64,000 nt of DNA, from contig OU964922.1 in the NCBI GenBank assembly GCA_918807975.1, positions 24,478,329 through 24,542,328 on the forward strand, written 5' to 3'. The notes under the pieces are model-generated. The model ran no database searches. It was not told the origin of the DNA and saw only the letters and a program-made list of their open reading frames with translations. This DNA is from Aplidium turbinatum (taxonomy: Eukaryota > Chordata > Ascidiacea > Aplousobranchia > Polyclinidae). The position numbers were made by a program, and so were the translations under genes. Of this stretch, positions 35,888 to 46,500 are shown piece after piece (within the stretch, counting starts at the first letter, position 1; each line of letters opens with the position of its first letter).

Positions 35888-38142
35888 ATGTCTACACTCG
35901 GTGGCGACAGGGACTCGACCGCCGTCGACTCGACTGAGTTTAAGCCTGATGATGTTCTTTGCGGTCGGGCAGGCCATTCTGGGGAGGGACCCATTAACGA
36001 TGAGGCTAAGTCAGTTCGAGAGGCCCGGCATCTTAGACGGGATATTTTGACTCAAATTGGGAAACTTTCTGTAGCCCTAGGTTCTTTGAGTGATAAGCAG
36101 GAACTGTTAATTTTTCGATCTAACTTATCTACTTTAGAAGAGGAATTAAGGCATTTCCATGCTCTTTTGAGTAAAATTGTTAACTCTGCAATCTTGGCAG
36201 AACTTCGTGATAGGGTAGATCCCGAATTTAACTCGTTAAAAAATAACTTCGAACAAAAAGAAAGTGAGTTGTCAGATAGTTTGGATGCTGACATACATCC
36301 TGAGGATAGCGCCTCAAATGTAAGCACTTGTCTGAGAGCTCGTCACGGATAGTTGCACAAATTAACCTACAGTTAAGACGAGAGGAGCTCCAGATCCAAG
36401 CTGAGGCCGAAGCAAGAGCTGCTGAGGCCATCGCGAGAGCTGAGGCCGTACGAGCTGAGGCTGCTGCGAGAGCTGAGGCCAGCGCGAGAGCTGCTGAGGC
36501 CGCACGAGCAGAGGCTGCCGCGAGAGCTGAGGCCGAAGCGAGAGCTGCTGAGGCCGCCGCGAGAGCCGAAGCTAGAGCTGCTGAGTTCGCACTCAAAGAC
36601 GCTCAGTTGAGGGCCGAACAACGTAAAGAGGTAGTTTTAGCTGAATATCGTTCTGAGTTGGGCTCCCGGCGTAGCTCTAGGAAGGGCTCTTCTAGGCATT
36701 CCAGAAGTGAACATCAATCACAGTTTAATTTACCTAACCTTTTCCAGACGCCTGTTCAATCCGTAAGTGGACCTGTACAATCCACATGTTTTTCAGCTGT
36801 TTCAGGAGGTCTCGGGGCCGCGGCTAAGGGTCTTCCGAAGGTTGTAGAACCAAGGTCTGCAAATTACAACCGAACTCCTCCCCCAGAGCGTACAGGTCAC
36901 GGGGCCGCCATTAGCAGTAATGCTTTGCCCCCTTCACAGTTTTCTGCGCCGCTAGTTGCTGATCGCCCAGCTACACGTAATTTGCGTGATTGTGAGAGGC
37001 GTAACGCGTCTCCTGATTTTAACGTGTGTGAAGATCGTGATCGGGCTGTGCATGTGACTGAGCCCCCTCAGCCCCTTAAGGGATATAGTTTGTCTTCTCC
37101 CGCTAAATCGAGGTCTCAACAACAGGATTGCTTTTTTGAATACCAAAATAGTAGGACGTTCTTCGATAAGGCGGCCTTGATTGGTTACGATGGTAATAAT
37201 ATGCCATTTGTCATCTTTAAAAATCGTGTTATGGCCTTGATGGCAGCTTCGCCCTTTAAGGGAACTCGTTTGACTTTGTTGCAAGCAGCTTGTGTTAGAA
37301 CAGCTGCACAAACGATTGCTAATTTGGTTTCCGACACTCCTGGCTTGTCAGAGGAAGACAGGATAGAAATGTCGTTAGCTCGCTTGTCCCAACGTTTTGG
37401 AGTTCGTGGAGGTCTTTTCGCAGAACCAGAAATTAGAAAGTATCGCTATGGTAGCAAATTGACTTCTATCTCTTCCAGTGATTTGAAAGAGTTTAAAGAT
37501 GAATTGTCGCAGTGTTTGCTTTACGCGCAAGCTTATGGTCAGCGTGATAAATTAGAAGGACGTTTTGTTTTGGATTTGGCTAAGCGACTCCCGTTTGATG
37601 CTAAGCAGCGTTATCTTGACTTTTTAGGTGATCAGTATGGTAGCACTGAGGAACCTACTTTTCAGAGTTTGTTTGATTTTGTAGTACGGGAGGAAACGCG
37701 CAAGTCGACTGATTTTAGCATTATGCTAATGGGCGATTCTGGCGAGTCGCAGCATTTTAAAAAGTTTGGCAAAGGAAAATTGCCTTCTTGTTCGGTTAGG
37801 CAGACGTCGGTAAAACCCCATGATAATGTGATTTCAGGGAGTCCGCAGTACTCGACTGCTGTTGGCGCACCGCGCGGTGGTGTGGCCAGACGTAGTGACA
37901 TACCTGCATGTTTTTGTTGTTCGTCACGTGGTCAAGTTGAATATCATTTTTTGTCTAATTGTAAAGAATTTTTGCGCTTGACACCTAAAGATCGGAGAGA
38001 TGTCATTGTGAAAGCTGGCAAATGCCTGAATTGTTTGCGCCAGCATATGGTTAGGGACTGTAATCATGCAAACAACTGTCGTAAGTGTGGACCCCTACCA
38101 ACGATAGGAAACACTTTTTTCTTCTGCATGATTTTTATGTGA
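35888..38142 (+). CDS. Gag-like region of the BEL/Pao element (fossil)
   Basis: An Ala/Glu/Arg-rich heptad segment predicts a long coiled coil, followed by a Pao-type gag domain and a cysteine-rich nucleic-acid-binding region with CLNCLRQHMVRDC and CFCCSSRG. This matches the order of BEL/Pao gag proteins. It belongs to the element at 34892-40779 and is treated as a fossil. Confidence 0.85.
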
Positions 38143-39911
38143 CATCACGTGATTCTCTGGATTTGGTCGGTAAAGATGAGGCTAGTGCTAGAGTTCCTGT
38201 GCGTAATGTTAAGATTGGAAATGTTAAAGCAGCCTTTAACCGCGTTACTGCTGCTCGTGTTTTGAATCCAATGACTGGCAAATCGAAGTTGGTGTATTGT
38301 CAGCATGATCCTGGTTCGCAGTTGACGTTTGTTTCGAGTGATTTGGTGTGCGAACTTGGTCTTAAACCGTACGATAAAGCGTCGTTTAAAATGGATACCC
38401 TGGCTGGTCAGAAAGCTACTTGTGCTGACCTTGTCAAACTCAACATCCAGTCGTTAGAGACAGATGAACTGTTTTGTGATATAACTTCGGTGGTTAACCC
38501 AGCTTGGGCTGACGATGTTAAAACTTTACCACATAAGCAGGATTTAAGTGGTTTTCGTCATTTTCATGACGTGAATATGTTTCATTTGAATGATTGTAGT
38601 ACTGTAGATGTACTGATTGGCAACGACAACGCTTATTTGCTGTGGACAAAAGAAGAACGTGTTGGTGAAAATCGTAGTGAACCGCATGCTTTACTCACTC
38701 CTCTCGGTTGGTTGGCTTGTGGTGGTAAGTCACCCTTAGTTGAAAGCGTTGCTAAAGTGTGCAGAGTACAGACGTCTTCAGAGTCGGATGTCATCTCTGG
38801 CTTTCAGCGTAAAATTCAGTCTCGTGATATGGAAATAGCAGACCTGAATAAAGTCATTCAGGATTTGACTTTGCAAAATGAAACCTGTGAATTGTCTCGC
38901 AATGATATTTTGGCTAGAGAACTTGTCGAACCGAATATTGAGTTGAAAGATGGTCGATTTGAGATACCTGTTCCGTTGAAGGAAGATATTGATCTACCTA
39001 ACAATTTTGTGTTGGCGTCAGATAGAGCTGCTGCTTTAAGAAAGAAAGCTTTAAAACAACCTGAACTTCGTGATTTCCTTACTGACACCATGAAAGATCT
39101 TAAATCTAATGGCTATATTGAGCGTGCTGGTGAAGCAGGAAATGTCAAGGGATTTGAATGGTATTTACCATACTTTGTTACGTCACAATTAAAAAAGCGC
39201 AATGTTTACTATGGCAAGTCTGAATTTCGAGGAACTTGTGTTAATGATGTAATGTCTTCTTGTCTTGACTTGTCTGACTTGTTAAACCCTCTGGCAGATG
39301 TCTTGGCTAGATTTCGGCTTGAAAGATTTGGTTTCATGGCTGATGTGACCAAATACTTCTTTCACATTTTAGACTCTTCAGTACGTAAGCCCAGTTTGAT
39401 TGAACTGCTTACGTACACCAGTAGTGCCGTTCGGATCGTGAACGAACGCCCTTTGGTACCTTTGAGTGACGACCCTAGGGATTTTACTGTCATCACCCCT
39501 GCCTCACTTTTGACCCCATACTTAGACCCATACTGTGCTGTTGGGCAACCACATGATCGTGACCAACTAAGAAGGGATTATCGGTTCAATTTGTCACTTT
39601 CTCAGCAGTTTTGGAGTAAATGGATCGATTTTTACTTGCCAGGTCTTCAGGGCCGGAAAAAATGGCTAAAAATGGCCGAGAATTTGGAGCCTGGTCAACT
39701 TGTAGTGGTAGGTTCTCTCCAAGACATTGGTAAACGTGGGAAGTATCAACTTGGGAGGGTGCATGAGGTAGTTCCACAAATTAGGAAAGGGAAGCCTGTG
39801 GTTCGTAGAGCCAAAGTTGCCGTCTGCAACTATGATGAGAGTACGGGGAAAGTGAAAGTAGACTACGTGTTGAGGGATATTTCGTGCCTCGCCCCCGTAA
39901 AGAACACCTAA
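38085..39911 (+). CDS. Pol-like region of the BEL/Pao element (fossil)
   Basis: The segment starts with an aspartic-protease-like region, includes the region leading into a BEL-type reverse transcriptase, and ends with the DUF5641 domain that follows the BEL/Pao integrase (WLKMAENLEPGQLVVV, YQLGRVHEVVP). It is incomplete relative to the family and is described only as part of the fossil element. Confidence 0.85.
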   Translation: MWTPTNDRKHFFLLHDFYVTSRDSLDLVGKDEASARVPVRNVKIGNVKAAFNRVTAARVLNPMTGKSKLVYCQHDPGSQLTFVSSDLVCELGLKPYDKASFKMDTLAGQKATCADLVKLNIQSLETDELFCDITSVVNPAWADDVKTLPHKQDLSGFRHFHDVNMFHLNDCSTVDVLIGNDNAYLLWTKEERVGENRSEPHALLTPLGWLACGGKSPLVESVAKVCRVQTSSESDVISGFQRKIQSRDMEIADLNKVIQDLTLQNETCELSRNDILARELVEPNIELKDGRFEIPVPLKEDIDLPNNFVLASDRAAALRKKALKQPELRDFLTDTMKDLKSNGYIERAGEAGNVKGFEWYLPYFVTSQLKKRNVYYGKSEFRGTCVNDVMSSCLDLSDLLNPLADVLARFRLERFGFMADVTKYFFHILDSSVRKPSLIELLTYTSSAVRIVNERPLVPLSDDPRDFTVITPASLLTPYLDPYCAVGQPHDRDQLRRDYRFNLSLSQQFWSKWIDFYLPGLQGRKKWLKMAENLEPGQLVVVGSLQDIGKRGKYQLGRVHEVVPQIRKGKPVVRRAKVAVCNYDESTGKVKVDYVLRDISCLAPVKNT

Positions 39912-40219
39912 GTGTTAGGGTTTGAGCCTGGTTTTGTCTGCGGTGGCCGACCCTTGTCTGAGCCCGGAACAGTCGTTTATTATCGCAACAATTGTATATA
40001 GCGTCATTTTAGCGTGTACCTATGGTACCAATTCTTGTATCGTCGTGTATTATTCGTATTGCTGTTCATTCTTTGCATGCCCTTTGTATTTGCGTATTAA
40101 CTTAACGTGAGTGACTCAAACAATTTGTGTATCATGTGTGTTTTATTCATTGGCTCACTATTGTCCTTCAATTCTTTTTTAGTTATGCCATGTTAGACTG
40201 TCATAACTAGGGGCCGCTA

Positions 40220-40779
40220 TGTTACGGCCAATCTCTGTACAAATCAAACGTCATAAAAATCGTTCAAGTCTACTGAATATTACGTCATGGAAATTGCTAG
40301 AAAATGTGCCGAAATTGCACCATTGTTCATAGACTTGTTTGAGACCTGTTTAAACCTGTTTAAACATGAAACTTGGGTTACTAGCTTGGACACCTGTTTT
40401 GAATTGCGTGACAATTGATTTCATTTATTGCGTCACAGTACTGCATACGTGAATTTGAGATATTGATATCTATTCTGGTCATTCGTAAAATTGTTTGTTG
40501 GAAGTCAGTCGCAAGTTTAACTGTTTGCTTGGTGCTTGCTAGCTGGACAAATTTTCCGTCTTTTATCCAATTAATCTGTATTGTAGTGACAGTTTTTAGA
40601 GGTGTAAGGCGTTGCACCAGTCATTTCGATAGCCGTGGGCTAGTTTTACTGGAATACACTGTTTGAAAAGAAGTTTCGAAAGTGTGTTTATTTTTCGGTC
40701 AGTACATACAGACGAACGGATTTGGGAATTTTATGTTACAATTTTCCCACGAAGAGATTATGGTTTACCGCTGTGACCA
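40220..40779 (+). repeat. 3' LTR of the BEL/Pao element
   Basis: Second copy of the 560-bp LTR, TGTTACGGCC to CTGTGACCA, followed directly by the target duplication ACTGT. Confidence 0.93.
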
Positions 40780-41068
40780 ACTGTCATTTGATCAAATACC
40801 TTTTCGATGAATTGCTGTTCGTTCGATGAACTGTCGTCAAACTTAAGTTTCAAGCTGCTTGTGTATTGACAGCAGTTTTGTAAGAGTAAAGTTAAAAACG
40901 TTGCAATACATTACGTTGGAAGTCTAACATTTTCTTGAAAATTATGTTAGCAATTTTCAATTAGGCAACGTAGCATCAAAGTGTTCCCACGGTTGAGAGC
41001 CTGGCTTTTCTTTGAGATGTCTCACTAATATCCGAAAACCAACTCGTAAACACTGCGTAGGCTACTGA

Positions 41069-43222
41069 ATGCATAATAACAAAACCGTCTATGGTGTGGA
41101 GAACATTAACATCCTGGGTTACTGCGTAGGAAATAGACAAATTAAGCCCGATCCTGAGCGTTTAAAAGCTCTTTGGGATTTACCACCACCCACTTCTAAA
41201 AAATCGCTACAGAGAACAATTGGGTTGTTTGCCTATTACGCTAAGTGGGTTCCGGGCTTCTCTGACAAAATACAAAGGCTAAAGGGAGTTGATGCCTTTC
41301 CTTTAAGCACGTTACAAATAAACGACCTTCAATTCCTCAAAGAAGCTATTGCTAATGCATCCCTTCAAGCGATTGATGAGAACTCACCGTTTACCGTAGA
41401 ATGTGACGCATCAGATGTAGCAATATCGGCTACTCTAAATCAAAGTGGGCGACCAGTAGCATTTATGTCTCGGTCATTACAAGGGAGCGAGCTACACTAC
41501 CCTGCCATGGAAAAGGAGGCTACGAGTATTATTGAAGCCGTAAGAAAATGGTCCCATTTTCTGATTCGAAGGCATTTTACATTAATTACAGACCAAAAAT
41601 CAGTAGCTTTCATGTTTGACAGCAAGAAGCGGACAAAAGTCAAAAACAATAAAGTGCTATGTTGGCGCCTCGAACTGGCATCCTTTTCTTATACCATTCG
41701 TTACCGTCCCGGCAAAGACAATACAGCACCCGACGCTTTATCGAGAGCATTTTGCGCAACGGTACCTGCTCGAAACATTAAATGTTTGATGGATATTCAT
41801 AAAGAATTGTGTTGCCCGGGTCTAACTCGTTTGTTGCATTATGTGCGTTCGAAAAATTTGCCTTACTCGACAATTGATGTTAAAAGAATATGTGAATCAT
41901 GCAATGTATGCGCTGAAGTTAAGCCACGTTTCTTTAAACCCGTCCAGAGTAATTTAATCAAAGCGACTCAGCCCATGGAGAGGCTAAACTTAGATTTTAA
42001 GGGCCCCTTACCATCATGTTCTCGTAATATATATATATTGTGTGTCATTAATGAGTATTCACGATTTCCGTTTTGTTTTCCCTGTGTTGATACGTCGTCT
42101 GGCACAGTAATCAAGTGCCTTTCTCAACTGTTTGCAATGTTCGGTACCTGTAGTTTTATTCATACTGATCGAGCCCAAAGTTTCATGTCTAGGGATGTTA
42201 AACAATTCTTGTTGGAAAGGGGTGTAGCTGTGAGCCATTCAACACCCTATCACCCGCAAGGCAATTCGCAAGTTGAACGTTACAACGGAGTAATATGGAA
42301 GGCGATACAATGTAACCTCAAGTCATTCGGCCTGCCGGTAAGCAAATGGGAAAATGTCCTTCCGAACGCCTTACACGCATTGAGATCGCTACTGTGTACA
42401 TCAACAAACTCTACCCCGCATGAGCGATTCTTCAACTTCTCTAGACGGTCGTCACACGGGAAGTCCCTTCCTGATTGGTTAAGCACTCCTGGCCCAGTCT
42501 TACTGAGAAAGTTTAACAGGTCTAGCAAACACGACGATCAAGTCACGAAAGTGTTCTTAACCGAAGCCAACCCATTATACGCTCGGATCAAATACAGTGA
42601 CGGCAGAGAGTCTAACGTGTCTCTAAGAGACTTAGCCCCACATCCTGCTAATAATATCTCTTACGGGGATATTGTGGATTCTCCTCAATCATCGGAATAT
42701 ATTGTGGATTCTCCTCAATCATCGGACACAGAGGAAAAGTCATTCACACCGAGTGATAGGTTGCCTTGCAGTGGCGCTTCGCCGGGATATAATTTCGATC
42801 AAGTCGAAGAAGTTGTTCGCGACCAAGTGATCGACTGCGATCCAGCAATCAATCCGCAATCAACAACGACTGGTGACCTAACCCGATCAAGCCTTTCCAA
42901 TGAAAATCCAAGAAGATCGTCTAGGTCCACCAAAGGGGTTCCTCCCGTTAGATATGGGGATCCCATTACCTTTTAGAGTGGGTAAATGTTATAATATATT
43001 GTTTTGCGTTATTTCTACGTACTTTGTTTCTGTACTGCTCCTTGTTCTAATGATTACTTCGTTGGCGTGTTTTGTCCTTCTGGCTGTTCTCTACTTTGTG
43101 TTGCATGTTGTTGTGAGCTACCTGCCTTCATTTTTAGTATGCTTTGAGTTGGGGTGGCCGCATTTTAAGTTGGTTAAAACCTTATGAATAAAATCATCTT
43201 TAGTTTCATGACAGTCATTACA
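41069..43222 (+). mobile_element. Ty3/gypsy retrotransposon, 3' half (fossil)
   Basis: One long frame (41069-42976) runs from the end of the RT through RNase H (FTVECDASDVAISATL, YRPGKDNTAPDALSRA) into an integrase zinc region and a D-D-E core (LDFKGPLP, HTDRAQSF, NSQVERYNG). A 30-bp in-frame tandem duplication lies near 42668-42727. Gag, protease and most of RT are absent, so the copy is partial and broken. It sits just right of the BEL/Pao element and just left of the 3' end of the collagen/discoidin gene. The frame is long and clean, suggesting modest age. Confidence 0.85.
42987..43222 (+). repeat. Putative 3' LTR of the Ty3/gypsy element
   Basis: A purine-rich run (AGAGTGGGTAAA) precedes TGTTATAATATATTG, and a TG...CA unit can end at CATTACA (43222), with AATAAA near 43187 inside. 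No second LTR is in the window, so the right boundary is a guess. Confidence 0.4.
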
Positions 43223-43542
43223 GGATATGACATATTTTCCACGTAGGCGACATCCTGATAATTCTTTGTTGCTTCTCTTTGTCTCCGTTTAAGTTGCTTG
43301 CACGACGTTTTGAGAATTACTACTCATACTTATCATTTTTGCCCTAAACGCTACCACCTTGTCCAACAATCAAATATCTTTACATCGTTTATTTAGAATT
43401 AAGTTTTATGATTATACTTAGATTTTATTGACAGAACAAATAGCTACAGTATATGTAGCTACCAATATTTCTCTTTTAAATTTTACAATCAGATCACAGA
43501 TTTTTCTTTCGCCATTTTCTACATCCAGTAGCATAAATTGCT

Positions 43543-46500
43543 TTAGCACAGCAGATACTCCATCCTTACGTAAGGGCCACCGTGGTAAGAACCAACAATG
43601 AGGCGAAAGTATCTTCCGGTCACAGGAGCAGGAAACCGATTCGTCACGTGAGCCTTTCCACTTGCAGGATTTGCTTTAAAAGTCTTGAAAAACAACGTTC
43701 AGTGCAAATAGAAAGGTTCAATGTAAAAATACAGTTAATATATTCTTCACAAATACACATCACACATACAAACATGCTATAGATTTATTTTTGTGAGGGT
43801 GTTAGAATCAGGAGAAGTAGGCCTAAGGATGTGGTGGCAAACAGTCAAACATGATAATTAACAAATTGCAAAGTCAAATAACATGATATATACGTTCTTC
43901 TGATGCAAACTAAGCTAAACTATCACAAGATATATGAATTGATAATCTGCTTTTATTCCGACGTTTCGTCAACCCGACACGTCTGACTTCTTCAAGGTGT
44001 TATGTCAGGTAATGACTAGATATTTGGATGACACTTTTTGCATTATAAAAAAGTATGGGGTGAACCAATTTCATCAATCGGCCTACTTGAACTCCATATC
44101 TTCTTAAATTCAATTCACTACAGAACATGAAAACAACAACTCTATATCTTTTTTAGACATCTTAGTTACTCGCCTCAATGCCACGAACACGCTGACCAAT
44201 ACTATTTTCAAAGAACCCACACACACCGATAGACGTTTGAATTTTAATTCACCCTATTCAAAACATCAAAAACTTACTGTAGCAAATACTCTGTATGACC
44301 GCATGTCGTAGATCTATAGGAGCGTTCACGGCAGAACAAAACATTACATAATACTTTGGCCTCAAGGTTGCTTTCCAACGACAACCTAAAAGTTTAGCAC
44401 TTCCATCTTCCCAGTAGCCTATTAGTTTTTTTTGTTTCTTTACCTTATGTTAAGGCAGTTTCTAAAAAAATTCACCGTATCTTAAATGAAATTGGTGTAA
44501 AAGCAGCTTGAAACCTTTCCTGACCATAGGTAAATTTTTGTTGTCTTGAAAAGAATCTTTGAAACAAATTGAAATCTCAGGTTTAGTGTGCCAAGTATAT
44601 TGTGATGATTGTAATTTAATTTATGTTGGCCAAACAAAACGAGATCTTAAATCTCGCATGAATGAACACAAAAGAGCTTTCAAATATCAACGCCCGGAAA
44701 AATCGGCTCCCTGCATGCATGAGGTAACTTTAGATCAGGGGTGACAAACTGGCGGCCCGCCACGCTGTTATGTACGGCCCGCGGAATGTATCAGCGTACA
44801 AGTATATAATTAAAATCGTAATAATCAAATAGGCTAATAATCATAGGCAGATAATTGATAACAGCTTTATAAGATTGAATTGCATCTAAACAAAGATGAA
44901 TTAAGGTATTTTCCTGACGAGGGCAGAAAGTTTTGCCGAAAACGTTTGAAGTTATGTACTTATTTATTTTATGTATTACTATTTTTTGAATTATGCAGTT
45001 CAATCTTATAAAGCTTTTATCAAATATCTGTCTATGGTTTTCAAAAAGTATTTCTCTACCGAAGCTATAAATAATAATCAGTATATAATCGTAATAATCA
45101 AAGAAAGTCGGTTTTATAGACTCTCACAAAAAGGATGAAAAACCAACTCATTGCTTTTTTAGAGGGAACACTCTTCATGAGTTACGATGGAAACGCTTTT
45201 TCGGTAATTTCCACAAGCGTTTGTTTCATGGTGCCTGGTTTCTTTCTCCCTGTTATTGGAGCCTATTTTTCGCTGTTATGTTTGCAGGTCACTATTGTTG
45301 CCTGTACTGCGATGTATCAAAGATTTCCTTGTTTACTGAAACTGTTAATTGCAAGATAGGGTACGAAATGCGTTATTTTCTAACAAAAGAGTCAACCTAC
45401 CTATAATTTTATTAGTGCGGCCCGCCACACCTCTCCTTAGTGCCACAGTGGCCCGCATGCAAAAAAGGTTGGTGACCCCTGCTTTACATCATAAAATAAC
45501 ATGGAGCAATTCTAAAATTCTAAAAGTTGAAAGTGATTATCAAAAACGTATGTTTTCTGAAGGTTGGTTTATCAATCAAAAGCCCCATGTAATGAATCGT
45601 AATGATGGCATCTCTTTTCCTACTATGTATAAAACAAACTATTGTAAGTGCTTGTCTGATGTAGCCTACGTAAATTGGTTTCATGCTAATTAAAAACTCT
45701 GCAGTAGACCTGTTCAAAACTCAAACATTTTGACCATGCGAAATCCGAAAATGACAACTATTTTACTCTCAGGTAATGGGATACCCTGCCTTAAGAGGCC
45801 GAAACGTTTGCATCTTTGCCAAAATCACCCATTTTTGACCTGTTAATCCATGATTCTGAAGGAGGAAGTGTTTATTTCAACTGAAAACACTTTCATCCAA
45901 TGCCTTACTGATAGCTCACCAGTGAAAATCTACTTTTGGATATTTGGCATCATTTTGAGAAGTTGCTTGCTTGTTGTGTGGCCTTCTATGTTGAGCTGCA
46001 TAATGGTGGGGCGTCTGAACTTATCAATTTCCCCTTGCAGCTGTGCCGTCCGGGTGGAGGCTCTTTTGTGTGTGGAGGGGATAAGAAGATTAAGAAGTAG
46101 CACTTAGCGCCACTAGTGGTGAAAAGATATTTTGCTTATTTCAAGCAACCTATGCATATCTTTTGAAATTTCTCAGTAGGTCTAGTCTGACAGAAAGGGA
46201 CCTCAGATTTGTTTTCGACGATGACGTGAAAGTGACGTCATAAAAGTTATCATGACGTCATTCTGAAATTTTAAACTTGAGCTAATCTTAATCGCAGACT
46301 AATTTGATTAATTTGTTTCTTGGCAACTACATAACAATTTGAGTCATTTTCTAAAATGAACTGCTGTAAATTTTACTTTACTATGCTGTTTATAAAGTTG
46401 TCTGAAGAGGGTTCAATACCCGAAATCGTGATCTGCGACTAGAGATGTAAATGCAAAAAAAACGAACCGTTTTTTTTTTAAAAAAAAAACGTGTTTTTTT

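Larger units (their letters stand above)
34892..40779 (+). mobile_element. BEL/Pao LTR retrotransposon, young, broken
   Basis: A 5.9-kb LTR element bounded by two 560-bp LTRs and a perfect 5-bp target duplication ACTGT (34887-34891 and 40780-40784), as usual for BEL/Pao. Gag-like, protease-like, RT-like and integrase-associated C-terminal segments follow one another on the plus strand. Pol is much shorter than the family norm, so the copy looks non-autonomous, with about two breaks. The LTRs differ at only about three positions (roughly 0.5 percent), so the insertion is recent. Confidence 0.93.

Noticed and set aside
36228-36621. Alanine/serine-rich minus-strand frames
   Set aside because: They are antisense shadows of the Ala/Glu/Arg coiled coil in the BEL/Pao gag.
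42900-43187. Possible envelope-like frame after the Ty3 integrase
   Set aside because: It is hydrophobic but overlaps the putative LTR and shows no envelope features.
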